A DNA stretch of 64,000 bases from Flaccisagitta enflata. Taxonomy: Eukaryota > Chaetognatha > Sagittoidea > Aphragmophora. The notes under the pieces are model-generated. The model was not told where the DNA came from. It worked only from the letters and a program-made list of their open reading frames with translations, and searched no databases. Of the stretch, positions 22,036 to 33,105 are shown piece after piece (position 1 is the first letter of the stretch; every line of letters starts with the position of its first letter). The stretch is taken from NCBI GenBank assembly GCA_965153355.1, contig OZ231126.1:3720001-3784000 (forward strand), in the 5' to 3' direction. The position numbers and the translations under genes are program-made.

Positions 22036-24799
22036 TCACTCGGTGTAGAATCGAGTCTCCATCATTCCGCTTTCGCAGGCGTTGGCGAGTTCGTGTCCGG
22101 ACAAACCGGCGCCAAAGACCGTCTCGTAAACGCCGGTCAGTCTTTCCGGCGTCATACTGGAGATCTGCGGCGCGGAAGAGTTTGTCGACGACGAGAACGG
22201 CGACGATGATAACGAAGTGGAGGATTCGGCGCCGCCAGTGGCGATGCGGTCGCACGTCTGCAGCACGGTCACGACGCCGCGAAACATTCGAGCGTCACGA
22301 CCCAGACTCATCATCCCGTCTTCGTTCAGAGTCATAGGACTCTCGCCTGAAAGGATGAAAGAGGGGAAGGGGGAAAGAAGAAGGGAAGGGAGGAGGAGGA
22401 GGAAAGGAGGGGAAGGGGGATAGGAGAAGGAGAAGGGAAGCGGGAAAGAAGAAGAGAAGGGGGAAAGAAAGCATAAGGAAAAAAATAAAGCATCGGGGCA
22501 GAGGGAAGGAGAAGGAAAGAGATCATGGATTCAATGAGAATTGGAAATAAAGGCAAAAAGAAAGACGGACGAAGTGGAAACAGGTCGCCCAAGGGCAATA
22601 TGTGGTCAGCGATACCCGTTGCCCTGCTTTGAGTGATTGTGAATTAGAGTGAGGGGAAGCAGGGCAGCGGCCCCGAAGGGGACGAAGTCCTGTAGAACAC
22701 AGGGGGACTTTCGTTCGTCCTGCCTGAAGAAGTGGATGAGATGCTATAGGGGGCTGACTGAAGGCCTTCAAGAGCCTAAACTGAGGTCAAAGAAGGCTGA
22801 TGTTAGGCCTGAGAATGCCAATCGGAAGCTTGAGAGGGCTGACTGGAGGCTTGAGAGAGCTGGATTAAGGCTTTAAAGGTCAGAGGACTGAGAGCAATAA
22901 ATTGAGGCTTAGATGGCTGATTTGAGCCCTGAGAGGCCTAATTTGAGGTCTGAGAGGCCTAATTTGAGGCTTGAGAGGTCTATGAGGCCAGGTTTGAGGC
23001 CTGAGAATTTGGATTTGAGGCCCGAGAAGCCTAATTTGAGGCCTGAGAGGCCAGGTTTGAGGCCTGAGAGGTCGGATTTGAAGCCTGAGAGGCTGAATTT
23101 GAGGCCTGAGAGGCCAGATTTGAGGTTTCAGAGGCCAGATTTGAGGCCTTAAGGGCCTGATGAGGGGGCCGGGGGGGGGGGGGACAAACAAACGAACAAA
23201 CGGACGAACGAACGAAAGTCCCCCTGTGTTCTACAGGACTTCGTCCCCTTCGGGGCCGCTGCCCAAAAAGGGAAAAGGAGAAAAGTAAGCGGGCTCGTCC
23301 GTCCATCCATCCTTATTCAGTCCGTTCGTCGGTCCCTGCCTGCTCTTATGGGGAGGGCTCTGCTTGCTCTTCTTAAAACTATTTCACATTTTGTCGGGGG
23401 GTTATTGAGCCTCTCGTCTCGACCTCAATGCTCCTGCCCAAACGTCCTTGAAAGTTGAGACCTGTATCACTGCCCCGGCCCACTCCCACGCGAGTAGAAT
23501 TTAGGGAGTATATACACCCAGCCGTGTTCACAAACGAGCCAATAAAAAGTGTACCTTGAAGAAGGCGTTCGAAGTATTTGAACCGCATGAGGGTGTTGCG
23601 AGGTAGCTGAAAGTGTTCGCCGCCGAGGCAGAATTCGATTTGGTTACTGAGCGTGGAGATGAGTCTTACGAGCGGAGGAATGCGATAATAACTGATTTCT
23701 CGTTTTAATAATTGCCACTCGCAAAAATCATCGGGAAGCGTCAGAGCGCCGTTACGCAGGAAGTTTAAAATGTGCCGGAAGATGAAACCATCGCGATCGA
23801 ACGTGATGCAACCTAGAGGGTTTTTTTTTGGGTGCGACAAAGCGCCCTTCTTTATTTAACTGGCTGGCTGTCCGTCGGTCGGTCGGTAACACGCATTCGT
23901 TGGACGATTCACACATTTCGCACCTTAAATTGGCCTTCTTGGCCTTGTTATTCGTGATTGAGGAATTTAATTAGGAGGGAAGGGAAGGGATATGGAGAAG
24001 AAAATAATGAAATAAAGGAAGAATAAGGCAGAGAGGAAAGAATGGAAGGAATAGAGAAAGGAAGGAGGAAAGAAGGGGAGGAAGTAAAGGGAGAAGGAAG
24101 AAAGGAGGGACTGAAGGCTGGAAGAAAAGTGGGAAGGAAGAGGGAAAGGAGGAAAGTAAAAAAGAAAGGAAGGACTGATGGTAGGAAGAAAGGAGGGAAG
24201 GCGGGAGGGGAGGAGGGAACGAAGAAGAGATGCAAGGAAGTATGTTAGAGGGTTAGGAGGGAAGCGACGCATTGCGAAGCAGGGTCACCTAGATCAAATC
24301 AAAACGCCAGCCTCTTTTTTCGAGGAAGCGGATCGGTATTCTGTACAAGGCGACAACTACCGCTACCGCTCGGTCACAAGAATGTTTACGCAATAAAACA
24401 TACTACCACACGGCCACGTCCGCCATTATAGATATTCATTCCAACATTCTTTTTACCCTGCGCGTCGACGTATTTGGCCATGACGGTGGGCCAAGCGGCG
24501 AAGACCTCGGCGAAGATGGACTCTCGATATTCCCCGATCAACGTCCGTAATTGAGTCACGTATTTCACGCCGCCGACATTCAGCGTCACCGAGCATCCAT
24601 CGGCGGCTGTGGCGGCGGCCACGGCGGCGTTTCCGGTGGCGATGGTGCCGATTCCTCCACCTCCGCCGACGCCGACGCCGCCCCCGACGCCCCCGACTAC
24701 GTGAGGCGGACTCGGCGTCGAGTTCTGGAAAGAGTCGAAACTGTCGCCGGAATGCTGATGATGCGGCATCGAAGGCGAATAACTTCCCGGCATCAACAT
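22036..24799 (-). CDS. KCTD-type T1/BTB domain protein, three exons
   Basis: Exons: 24799 to about 24412, 23812-23555, 22346-22036, giving about 318 residues. The start ATG at 24799 has a good context (ACCACCATG) and an in-frame stop upstream. Exon 1 has a Ser/Gly/Ala-rich N-terminus, then the T1 start [17 protein letters not shown]. Exon 2 continues [18 protein letters not shown] and [17 protein letters not shown], the standard T1 second half. It then encodes [13 protein letters not shown]. Exon 3 encodes a Ser-rich C-terminal region ending at TGA. The first donor is uncertain: the phase fits a weak GTGTGG donor at 24411, while the better-looking GTAGTA would break the frame. KCTD proteins usually pentamerise and act as CUL3 adaptors or receptor auxiliaries. 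The subfamily is not resolved. Confidence 0.8.
22347..22555. repeat. Purine-rich GGAAG tract in KCTD intron 2
   Basis: Degenerate gggaaagaagaaggg and aggagg runs immediately against the exon 3 acceptor. Confidence 0.7.
22587..23264. mobile_element. Helentron-like element, family C, copy 2
   Basis: Inverted gggcagcggccccgaagggg...cctgtagaacacaggggg at 22662 and ending at 23264. The outer left piece gtggtcagcgatacccg matches the copy at 19628. Inner microsatellites are ttcgttcg and cgaacgaa. The core is many ~20-bp units of the type tttgaggcctgagaggcc. In KCTD intron 2. Confidence 0.78.
23831..23950 (+). mobile_element. Helentron-like element, family B
   Basis: gggtgcgacaaagcgccc hairpin, ctggctgtccgtcggtcggt, aacacgcattcgttggacgat, and terminus ttggccttcttggccttgtt. 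Only about 20 bp from the KCTD exon 2 acceptor. Confidence 0.7.
23965..24240. repeat. Purine-rich GGAAGAAA low-complexity tract
   Basis: Degenerate (GGAA)n, (GAAA)n and (GGGA)n in KCTD intron 1. Confidence 0.85.
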
Positions 24800-24950
24800 G
24801 GTGGTGTGATCGTCGTCGACGACTTCGTCGTTGACGATGAATTATCGCGAAGACGGAGAAGAGGAAGAGGAAGAGGAGGAGGTAAAGGAAGTCGTCATAA
24901 TTCCATCGGAGGTCGAAGGAGGAGCGGAGTATCGGCTACGATATCGCTTT

Positions 24951-25077
24951 TTAGGTGCGACAAAGCACCTCTATAACTGGCTGTGTCCGTTGGTTGGTCG
25001 GTTGGTTGGTCGGTCGGGTAACGCATTCGTTCGACGATCAACACGTCGCAGCTTATTGGCCTACTTGACCTTGTTTT
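24951..25077 (+). mobile_element. Helentron-like element, family B
   Basis: Full-length looking copy: ttaggtgcgacaaagcacct hairpin, ataactggctgtgtccg, (GTYG)n, aacgcattcgttcgacgatc, and ggcctacttgaccttgttt. Lies about 150 bp upstream of the KCTD start. Confidence 0.75.
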
Positions 25078-27235
25078 ATTCAAAGTTTCCAGTCATGTTA
25101 AAACCTTACATATCGTCCGGACGACGACAGCGTAAATTATTCCAACCATCTCCCTATTCCACAATATTTAGTCGATAAATCTAAGAACGACAAAGAAATT
25201 GATCATGTTAAAAGGGCGTATGGCCAACAACAGCCATGGATGACATGACTTCATATCTGACTAAACTATGGGATAGACATATTATAAGGAGGGGAGGGGA
25301 GGAAACAGAGAAACATCGGACTTGCGCGCGCGGGATGGTGAATCGTGATTCAGCGCAAAGTCTCTCGTCAAGAAGTTGGAAGTAAACAACTTGATCCGTC
25401 GCCGAAGTCGTCATATTCGTCGTCGTTTTCGTCGTCGTCATCGTCATCTTCGCCGTCAATATCGTCGTCGACGCCACTCCACCAATCGAAGATTTCGCGA
25501 TGAGAAAATAAAAGGACAACGCGGCGATGTCATGTGTGGACTTGGTGAGGTCACTGTGTAGGAAAGTAATGATGAACCCTTGGATGATTTGTTGAATTTC
25601 GTTAAGAAAGGTAACTATCATTGCCCTAACTTCATTTAGTAAGCAATTTACTTGCGGGTTAGATTGAGAAAGAACAGTGCGATTGGAGAATTACGATGAT
25701 GGCTAATGAGCTAAGCGGACGGCTAAATACCGCCTAATAGGAGCCCCTGAATCTGCTATCAACTACGTATGGAACAAAGACTTATTGAATGTATAACCAA
25801 ATAGCATTGATAGCATCAGAGGGCAATGAATAGCAATCGGTGAACAGTGACAACAATGATAATCTATGACTAATCCAATAACGCATATAACGATCACTGC
25901 TCATGGCTCATATCAGTCCCGCCATGAGCTATAACCATATCCTGCCTATTACAAATGTTTTTTAGACCCTAATCTATGGAATTCTAGGAGTGGTGCGCGT
26001 ATAAACTAGTGAGTGAGAGTTCACAAGGCCCCTTTCTATTTATTTTAGTCTGGGTATATAGCGAGGGATATTCATATGCAGATTCAACGACAATGAAATA
26101 AGAGGAGTGGCAACATACCTATCACCCCACCCCTCCTTATGTTGCTTATACCACTGATGCAACATTGGTAAATTGAGTGGCAATGGCCGTATTACATTAA
26201 TATCATTCACGCCAACGAGGCGATTTTAATTTCCGAGTTTCGACTAAAACCCGAAGTAGGTACAGTTAAAAACCTTTCTAACGAAGCCCAAGGGAACCTG
26301 ATATTTTTTCGTTACAGGCGAATTTCGCTGTAGCCATAAAGAAACAATTGCTAGAACTATAGTAGCATAAACAACCATCAGAATTGGTTTGTCCATTTAG
26401 AACAACAAGCTAAGAGTGACGCGGTAGGAAATAGCATCTCATCACTAATCACCGCAAAAATCGACCCGTATCGGACAGACTGACCGAGACTCCTTCCTGT
26501 ATCGTTGAACCGATGTCCAGTGTGCAACACCGAGACAGACAGCCGAGACAGACAGACAGACAGAAAGACAGACAGACAGACAGACAGAACACCGGAACAG
26601 ACCGCCGATAGACAATGGGCATAATCAAGGAGAAGAAAGGGAGAGGTCGAGGGGAGACAATGGAGAGAAAAATGTTAGTGTGGAGAATGGGGGAAGAAAG
26701 TCGGAGAGAGAGAGAGAGAGAGAGAGAGAGGAGCTCGATTTTTTCAAGAAGAAGAATAGACAAAAGAGGTTGAATGACTAGCTCATACTCATGCCAAGGA
26801 CGAATTATTCATGTCTGAATTGCATTATTAAGAAAAACGTTGTGACAAAAATTGCTAATCATGAAAATAAAACAATTGGTGATATTTTTCTTCAAACCTA
26901 CACCATTTCTAAACGAATAAAGCTACAGACACCAGACACAACTCAAATGAAAGATATTTTGAAGGGGTTTACAGGCATCATCAATTTTAATCCATTTTTC
27001 TTACGTTATATTGTGTTATGGTTCAGAAAAAAGGTCTTAAAAATCCGCCATGTTAGAATTTGATAAGTAAACTATGAAAAAAATAGTGAATCGTATCGGA
27101 AATCGATATCTAGCTATATCTAATAATCGATATATAGCTATCTCTTCTCGTATCTATTGGAGACGAGAATTACCTAGATCGTGCAGTAGATCGTAATCTA
27201 GTTTGTACGACCTGTATCGTCAGTGATTACTCATC
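25078..27235. other. Intergenic, no gene recognised
   Basis: Contains a (CAGA)n run at about 26545-26590, (GA)n at 26705-26731, GATA-rich AT sequence at 27090-27140, and a CGT/CGA-rich stretch at 25395-25490. An open frame at 26791-27063 (plus) is AT-rich and matches no family I know; I treat it as chance. Confidence 0.5.
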
Positions 27236-27751
27236 ACACGCACGCACGCACGTACACACGCAAACACACACACACACGCATGCAAACACACACACACACG
27301 TATGCAAACACACACACACACGCATGCAAACACACACACACACGCATGCAAACACACACACACACACACACACACGCATGCAAACACACACACACACACA
27401 CACGCATGCAAACACACACACACACACACGCTTGCACACACACACACACACACACACGCTTGCAAACACACACACACGCTTGCAAACACACACACACACA
27501 CACACGCATGCAAACGCATACACACACACGCATGCAAACGCATACACACACACGCATGCAAACGCATACACACACGCATACGGCACGCATGCAAACGCAT
27601 ACACACGCATAGCAAACGCACGCGCATGCATGCGCACAAACACACACTGCGCATCGTGCGCACAACACGCACACACACATACGCATGCAACACACACACA
27701 CACGCATGCAAACACACACACACATGCAAACACACACACACACGCATGCAA

Positions 27752-27782
<31 letters not shown>

Positions 27783-28088
27783 CGCATGCACACACACACA
27801 CGCCTGCAAACACACACACACGCTTGCAAACACACACACACACACGCACGCAACAAGCGCACATACACACACACGCATGCAAACGCATACACACACGCAT
27901 GCAAACGCATGCACACACACTGCGTGCAAACGCATGCAGCATCACCACACACAACGCATGCATGCGCATGACACACATAGCATGCAAGCACACACACACG
28001 CATGCAAACACACACACACGCATGCAAACACACACACGCATGCAAACACACACACGCATGCATGCACACACACACGCATGCACGCACT
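27236..28088. repeat. CA-rich array with ~20-bp cacgcatgcaaa units
   Basis: About 850 bp of (CA)n regularly interrupted by cgcatgcaaa or cgcttgcaaa. GCATGC and (CA)n are alternating purine-pyrimidine, so the tract is a Z-DNA-prone sequence. Frames on both strands stay open because stops are absent from the repeat. Confidence 0.95.
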
Positions 28089-29956
28089 TCATCCTTCTCT
28101 CTCTTCCCTCTTTCTCTCTTCCCTCTTTCTCTCTTCCCTCTTTCTCTCTTCCCTCTTTCTCTCTTCCCTCTTTCTCTCTTCCCTCTTTCTCTCTTCCCTC
28201 TTTCTCTCTTCCCTCTTTCTCTCTGCCCTCTTTCTCTCTTCCCTCTTTCTCCTCTTTCCCTCTTTCTCTCTTCCCTCTTTCTCTCTTCCCTCTTTCTCTC
28301 TTCCCTCTTTCTCTCTTCCCTCTTTCTCTCTTCCCTCTTTCTCTCTTCCCTCTTTCTCTCTTCCCTCTTTCTCTCTTCCCTCTTTCTCTCTTCCCTCTTT
28401 CTCTCTTCCCTCTTTCTCTCTTCCCTCTTTCTCTCTTCCCTCTTTCTCTCTTCCCTCTTTCTCTCTTCCCTCTTTCTCTCTTCCCTCTTTCTCTCTTCCC
28501 TCTTTCTCTCTTCCCTCTTCCCTCTTTCTCTCTTCCCTCTTTCTCTCTTCCCTCTTTCTCTCTTCCCTCTTTCTCTCTTCCTCTCTCTCTCTTCCTCTTT
28601 CTCTCTTCCTCTTTCTCTCTTCCCTCTTTCTCTCTTCCCCTCTTTCTCTCTTCCCTCTTTCTCTCTTCCCTCTTTCTCTCTTCCCTCTTTCTCTCTTCCC
28701 TCTTTCTCTCTTCCCTCTTTCTCTCTTCCCTCTTTCTCTCTTCCCTCTTTCTCTCTTCCCTCTTTCTCTCTTCCCTCTTTCTCTCTTCCCTCTTTCTCTC
28801 TTCCCTCTTTCTCTCTTCCCTCTTTCTCTCTTCCCTCTTTCTCTCTTCCCTCTTTCTCTCTTCCCTCTTTCTCTCTTCCCTCTTTCTCTCTTCCCTCTTT
28901 CTCTCTTCCCTCTTTCTCTCTTCCCTCTTTCTCTCTTCCCTCTTTCTCTCTTCCCTCTTTCTCTCTTCCCTCTTTCTCTCTTCCCTCTTTCTCTCTTCCC
29001 TCTTTCTCTCTTCCCTCTTTCTCTCTTCCCTCTTTCTCTCTTCCCTCTTTCTCTCTTCCCTCTTTCTCTCTTCCCTCTTTCTCTCTTCCCTCTTTCTCTC
29101 TTCCCTCTTCCTCTTTCTCTCTTTCTCTCTCTCCCTCTTTCTCTCTTCCTCTTTCTCTCTTCCCTCTTTCTCTCTTCCCTCTTTCTCTCTTCCCTCTTTC
29201 TCTCTTCCCTCTTTCTCTCTTCCCTCTTTCTCTCTTCCCTCTTTCTCTCTTCCCTCTTTCTCTCTTCCCTCTTTCTCTCTTCCCTCTTTCTCTCTTCCCT
29301 CTTTCTCTCTTCCCTCTTTCTCTAGTTCAGACGTGTGCTCTTCGTATCTCCTCTCTCTTCCCTCTTTCTCTCTTCCCTCTTTCTCTCTTCCCTCTTTCTC
29401 TCTTCCCTCTTTCTCTCTTCCCTCTTTCTCTCTTCCCTCTTTCTCTCTTCCCTCTTTCTCTCTTCCCTCTTTCTCTCTTCCCTCTTTCTCTCTTCCCTCT
29501 TTCTCTCTTCCCTCTTTCTCTCTTCCCTCTTTCTCTCTTCCCTCTTTCTCTCTTCCCTCTTTCTCTCTTCCCTCTTTCTCTCTTCCCTCTTTCTCTCTTC
29601 CTCTTTCTCTCTTCCCTCTTTCTCTCTTCTCTTTCTCTCTTTCCTCTTTCTCTCTTCCCTCTTTCTCTCTTCCTCTTTCTCTCTTCCCTCTTTCTCTCTT
29701 CCTCTTTCTCTCTTCCCTCTTTCTCTCTTCCTTTCTCTCTTCCTCTTTCTCTCTTCCCTCTTTCTCTCTTCCCTCTTTCTCTCTTCCCTCTTTCTCTCTT
29801 CCCTCTTTCTCTCATCCCTCTTTCTCTCATCCCTCTTTCTCTCATCCCTCTTCCCTCTTTCTCTCTTCCCTCTTTCTCTCTTCCCTCTTTCTCTCTTCCC
29901 TCTTTCCCTCTTCCCTCTTTCCCTCTTTCTCTCTTTCTTTCTTTCTTTCCTCTTTT
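28089..29956. repeat. 15-bp ttccctctttctctc satellite, about 1.87 kb
   Basis: More than 110 near-identical pyrimidine-only 15-bp units with a few 13-14 and 16-bp variants. The unit is a multiple of three and translates to repeated SLPSF or related pentapeptides, giving spurious reading frames of several hundred residues. It contains a sequencing-adapter remnant at 29324-29349. Confidence 0.95.
29324..29349 (+). other. Illumina adapter remnant (assembly artefact)
   Basis: AGTTCAGACGTGTGCTCTTC matches 20 of 20 bases of the standard Illumina read-2 adapter, followed by gtatct where the adapter continues cgatct. It is the only non-repeat sequence in the pyrimidine array. Its translations (DVCSS.L and VQTCAL.I) are the peptides known from adapter-contaminated database entries. 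Confidence 0.93.
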
Positions 29957-30429
29957 GGGCAGCGGCCCCAAAGGGCCGATGTCCTGTAGGACACAGGGGT
30001 GAATTTCCTTACGTCCGTCCGTACGTACGTACCCCCCCCCCCTGAAGCTTCTCAAGCTTTTCAGGCCTCAAATCCAGCCTCTCAGGCCTCAAATCCAGCC
30101 TCTCAGGCCTCAAATCTAGCCTCTCAGGCCTCAAATCCAGCCTCTCAGGCCTCAAATCTAGCCTCTCAGGCTTCAAATCTGGCCTCTTGGGCCTCAAATC
30201 CAGCCTTTCAGGCCTCAAATCCAGCCTCTCAGGCCACAAATCCCACCTCTCAGGCCTCAAATCTAGCCTTTCAGGCCTCAAATCTGGCCTCTTGGGCCTT
30301 AAACCCAGCCTCTCAGGCCTCAAATTCCCATTGAATATCACGGAAAATTACCCCAAATATGCCCTCTCAGGACGTATGGAAATTCACCCCTGTGTCCTAC
30401 AGGACATCGGCCCTTTTGGGCCGCTGCCC
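29957..30429. mobile_element. Helentron-like element, family C, copy 3
   Basis: Inverted gggcagcggcccc...gatgtcctgtaggacacagggg at 29957 and ending at 30429. Inner left cgtccgtccgtacgtacgta microsatellite. The core is about twelve ~21-bp units cctctcaggcctcaaatcc. The core is the same sequence family as in copies 1 and 2. Confidence 0.8.
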
Positions 30430-30808
30430 TGCTCTCACTCCACTTCTTCAGCTAATCACTCCAAGCAGGGCATCAGGCACCGCTGACCATGTGCGATCCT
30501 TGGATGACTTGTTTTCTTTTTCTTTCTCTTCATGAAAAAAGACGCGTCACTCAGAAATACCATTTTCAATAGAAAAGCATTTGTAAAAGGCGATTTTTCA
30601 TTAGTCACAGTTCGTTTTAGGCGATTTTCTTTAACAAAGAATCTAAAGAAAGAATGACGGGGCTTTCAAAAATATTCGTTAGAGGCAAAATTTCGTAAGA
30701 AGCGTGTTCGTTAAAACGATTTTCTTCTGTATTTAGTTTGCCAAAGTACCCCAAAAAGCCTAAACTGAACTTTTCCCTCAAAAATACTTTTCCTCAGTAC
30801 TATCTAGG
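30430..30808. other. Intergenic, nothing recognised
   Basis: Unique-looking AT-rich sequence between two elements. Near 30670-30720 there are diverged 'ttcgttagaggc' and 'ttcgttaaaacg' phrases of no known meaning. Confidence 0.4.
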
Positions 30809-30810
30809 TA

Positions 30811-31334
30811 CAGTAGATCTCGTCTAGACTTGAGATAACGGGGGCAAGCATTGTGGAAAAACAAATGAAGCCAGGGGAGTGATATTTGAAACATAGACTT
30901 ATAAAGGGATGGTTTATTACCCATGATAGCTGATTGCTATGGAAACACATTTCTATGTATTTTCGCTAAAATATCAATATTTTGAGAAATTTTTGAGAGA
31001 ACGTTTTTAAAATCAGAAGTTCAACTTTCCCAGTATGTTCTTAAGAATGTCGCGTTAAGCGGTTGCTAGGGTTGTCACACATGGATACACTCTAGCAACG
31101 GCAAACGATATCTTACAGAACATCTTGTGAAGAAGTGTAAAATTGTTAAGCAATGTTAAAAATTTCTCAAAATATTGATATTTTAGCAGTACAAATGTGT
31201 TTCCATGGCAACCAGCTATCATGGGGAATTAAGCATCCTTTGACTAGTCTATGATCAAAATATCGCTCCCCTGCCTTCATTCCTCTTTCTACAATGCTTG
31301 CCCCCGTTATCTCAAGTCTAGACGAGATCTACTG
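30811..31334. mobile_element. TA-flanked MITE (Tc1/mariner-like), 524 bp
   Basis: Terminal inverted repeats of at least 40 bp: CAGTAGATCTCGTCTAGACT at the left and its complement at the right, flanked by TA at 30809-30810 and 31335-31336. Inner arms also pair (aaaatatcaatattttgaga). No transposase. A TA duplication points to the Tc1/mariner superfamily. Confidence 0.88.
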
Positions 31335-31395
31335 TAATACATATACGGACAGTTAACCATCATTATAGCAGCTAAACTGTAACAACCAATTCACA

Positions 31396-31536
31396 AGGCC
31401 GGATACACGGCCAATACCAGTCGCGGACGGCTGGGCAGGGGCGGAAATGCGCGTTTTCACACTTTCCAACTCGATCACCACGGATCGACGGCCGGACGGA
31501 CGAAGCCTCTTACAGAGTTGCGTGTCCGCAACTAAA
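31396..31536 (-). mobile_element. Helentron-like element, family A
   Basis: Reversed family A copy: aaggccggatacacggcc, cagtcgcgg, gggcaggggcggaaatgcg, a GGAC microsatellite, and the terminal hairpin gttgcgtgtccgcaacta. Family A has some fifteen copies or fragments in the window. Confidence 0.75.
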
Positions 31537-32253
31537 AAATGAAAGCAAAATATCTTCCATTCAAGACTAAGCTAAGCAGAGGTCAGTGGCTTTACCATTT
31601 CCATTTGACAGCGTCCTGAAGAGAGACAGTCATTTTACCAAAATCATACATTGAGGTTTTCAGTTCAAATCTTCGAGGGACAACCTATGTTGAAGGAGCT
31701 CTCAAATCTAAACCGGGTTGACAAAAATCACTGCTTGGCCTCGTTAGATCACATTTTTTTATAATTTTTTGATTGTTGAAAAAAATTATAGGCTGCAGGT
31801 AAACATATTACTCTCAAATTACCTTATATCAATACAAACCGATTGAATGATTTTTTTTGGTACTTGTTGAGAAATTAAGGTTACGAGTGCTTATTACGCT
31901 GAGTCAAACCTGGTTATTTTCATCTAACCACCATGATCAATAGGTCATATTGTATATCTCCTTGAATATATCTCACAGCACAAAGCTGAATATAGTGAGT
32001 GTCCTAAACCCTCTGTCGCAGAGCTTCCTAATAAAAGAAGGAAAACAGTAATAACTATTTCTAACATCTTTTTTTTATTTCTTTTCTATTATTGATTTTT
32101 GTCTCAATCACATTCTTTGTCATTCTTTTTATTTTTTCAATTTTATTCATCTTTTTATAATTTTATTTTATATCCATCATTTTCTTTACAAGATTCTGGC
32201 CTCATCAGATCATTGTTTGTAAGTTGGAAATATTTGAATACATTTCATTAAAA

Positions 32254-33105
32254 AACAAGGCCAGATACCAGGGGGGGGAAAGCTAAAAACTTTTTAGGCA
32301 CTTTTTAGCAGATTTTAGCACTTTTTAGCAGATTTTAGCACTTTTTAGCACGATTTTTTGGGTAGCGGGCCCATTAAAAAGTTTTTAGCACACATATTTT
32401 GTAAAAAAATTAAGCTAAAAAGTTTTTAGCACAGATTTTTTGAAAAAAATGATGCTAAAAAATTAGTATTCTGAAACTTTGCTAAAAAGACGCTAAAAAG
32501 TTGCTAAAATATTTCTTTGACAAAGCTTGAAAACTTTGAAAACAAAAATTAGAAAAATGCTAAAATATTGCTAAAAAATTGCTAAAATTTAATAAAAAGT
32601 TGCCAAAATTTGCTAAAATTTTGCTAAAAAGATGCTAAAAGGTTTTTACAGACTTGCTAAAAAGATTTCCTTGGTCTGATGCTAAAAAAAGTTAAGTAAA
32701 AATTGCTAAAATGTTGCTAAAAAACTTGAAAAGTTCCAAAAAAGCGACTTAAGGAGTTTTTTTACAACTTTTTGGCAATTTTTGAGCTAAACAACCACTA
32801 GAAACTTTTTAGCACACTCATGTAGCGGGCCCTTTGCTAAAAAGTGCTAAAATCTGCTAAAAAGTGCTAAAATCTGCTAAAAAGTGCCTAAAAAGTTTTT
32901 AGCTTTCCCCCCCCTGAGATACACAGCTACCCAAGTCGCGTTGGGTGGGCAGGGGTAGTGATGAAATAGACCAGCCAGGCAGTTGGGCAGGAGCTGTAAT
33001 CCCAAAGCCGCCCGTAAACCCCAAAAAAGGCAGTGTTACCAACCAACAGACCGACTGATGGACCGACGGACAGAGCACGTTGTGGAGTCACGTGCATGTG
33101 ACTAA
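32254..33105 (-). mobile_element. Helentron-like element, family A, interrupted by a MITE
   Basis: Left part aacaaggccagatac (32254-32268) and right part agatacacagctacccaagt onward (32917-33105) reconstitute one family A copy: ...gggcaggggtagtg..., a gaccgacggacag microsatellite, and the hairpin gtcacgtgcatgtgac. The intervening MITE duplicated agatac. Confidence 0.75.
32269..32916. mobile_element. MITE rich in 'gctaaaa' repeats, nested in a Helentron-like copy
   Basis: Termini CAGGGGGGGGAAAGCTAAAA and the complementary right end (ttttagctttcccccccctg) with arms of about 100 bp. A 6-bp duplication agatac lies at 32263-32268 and 32917-32922. The interior is a field of gctaaaa/ttttagca heptamers in both orientations. 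Confidence 0.88.

Noticed and set aside
26791-27063. Possible 90-residue gene on the plus strand
   Set aside because: AT-rich, no recognised domain, no splice or homology support; consistent with a chance frame in intergenic DNA.
27236-28088. Regularly spaced repeats resembling a CRISPR array
   Set aside because: Eukaryotic context, spacers are (CA)n rather than unique, and there are no cas genes. It is a compound microsatellite.
27302-30002. Reading frames of 500 to 900 residues across the CA and CT arrays
   Set aside because: They are translations of simple repeats (HTHT..., SLPSF...). The 15-bp unit is a multiple of three and lacks stops, and the array contains adapter sequence.
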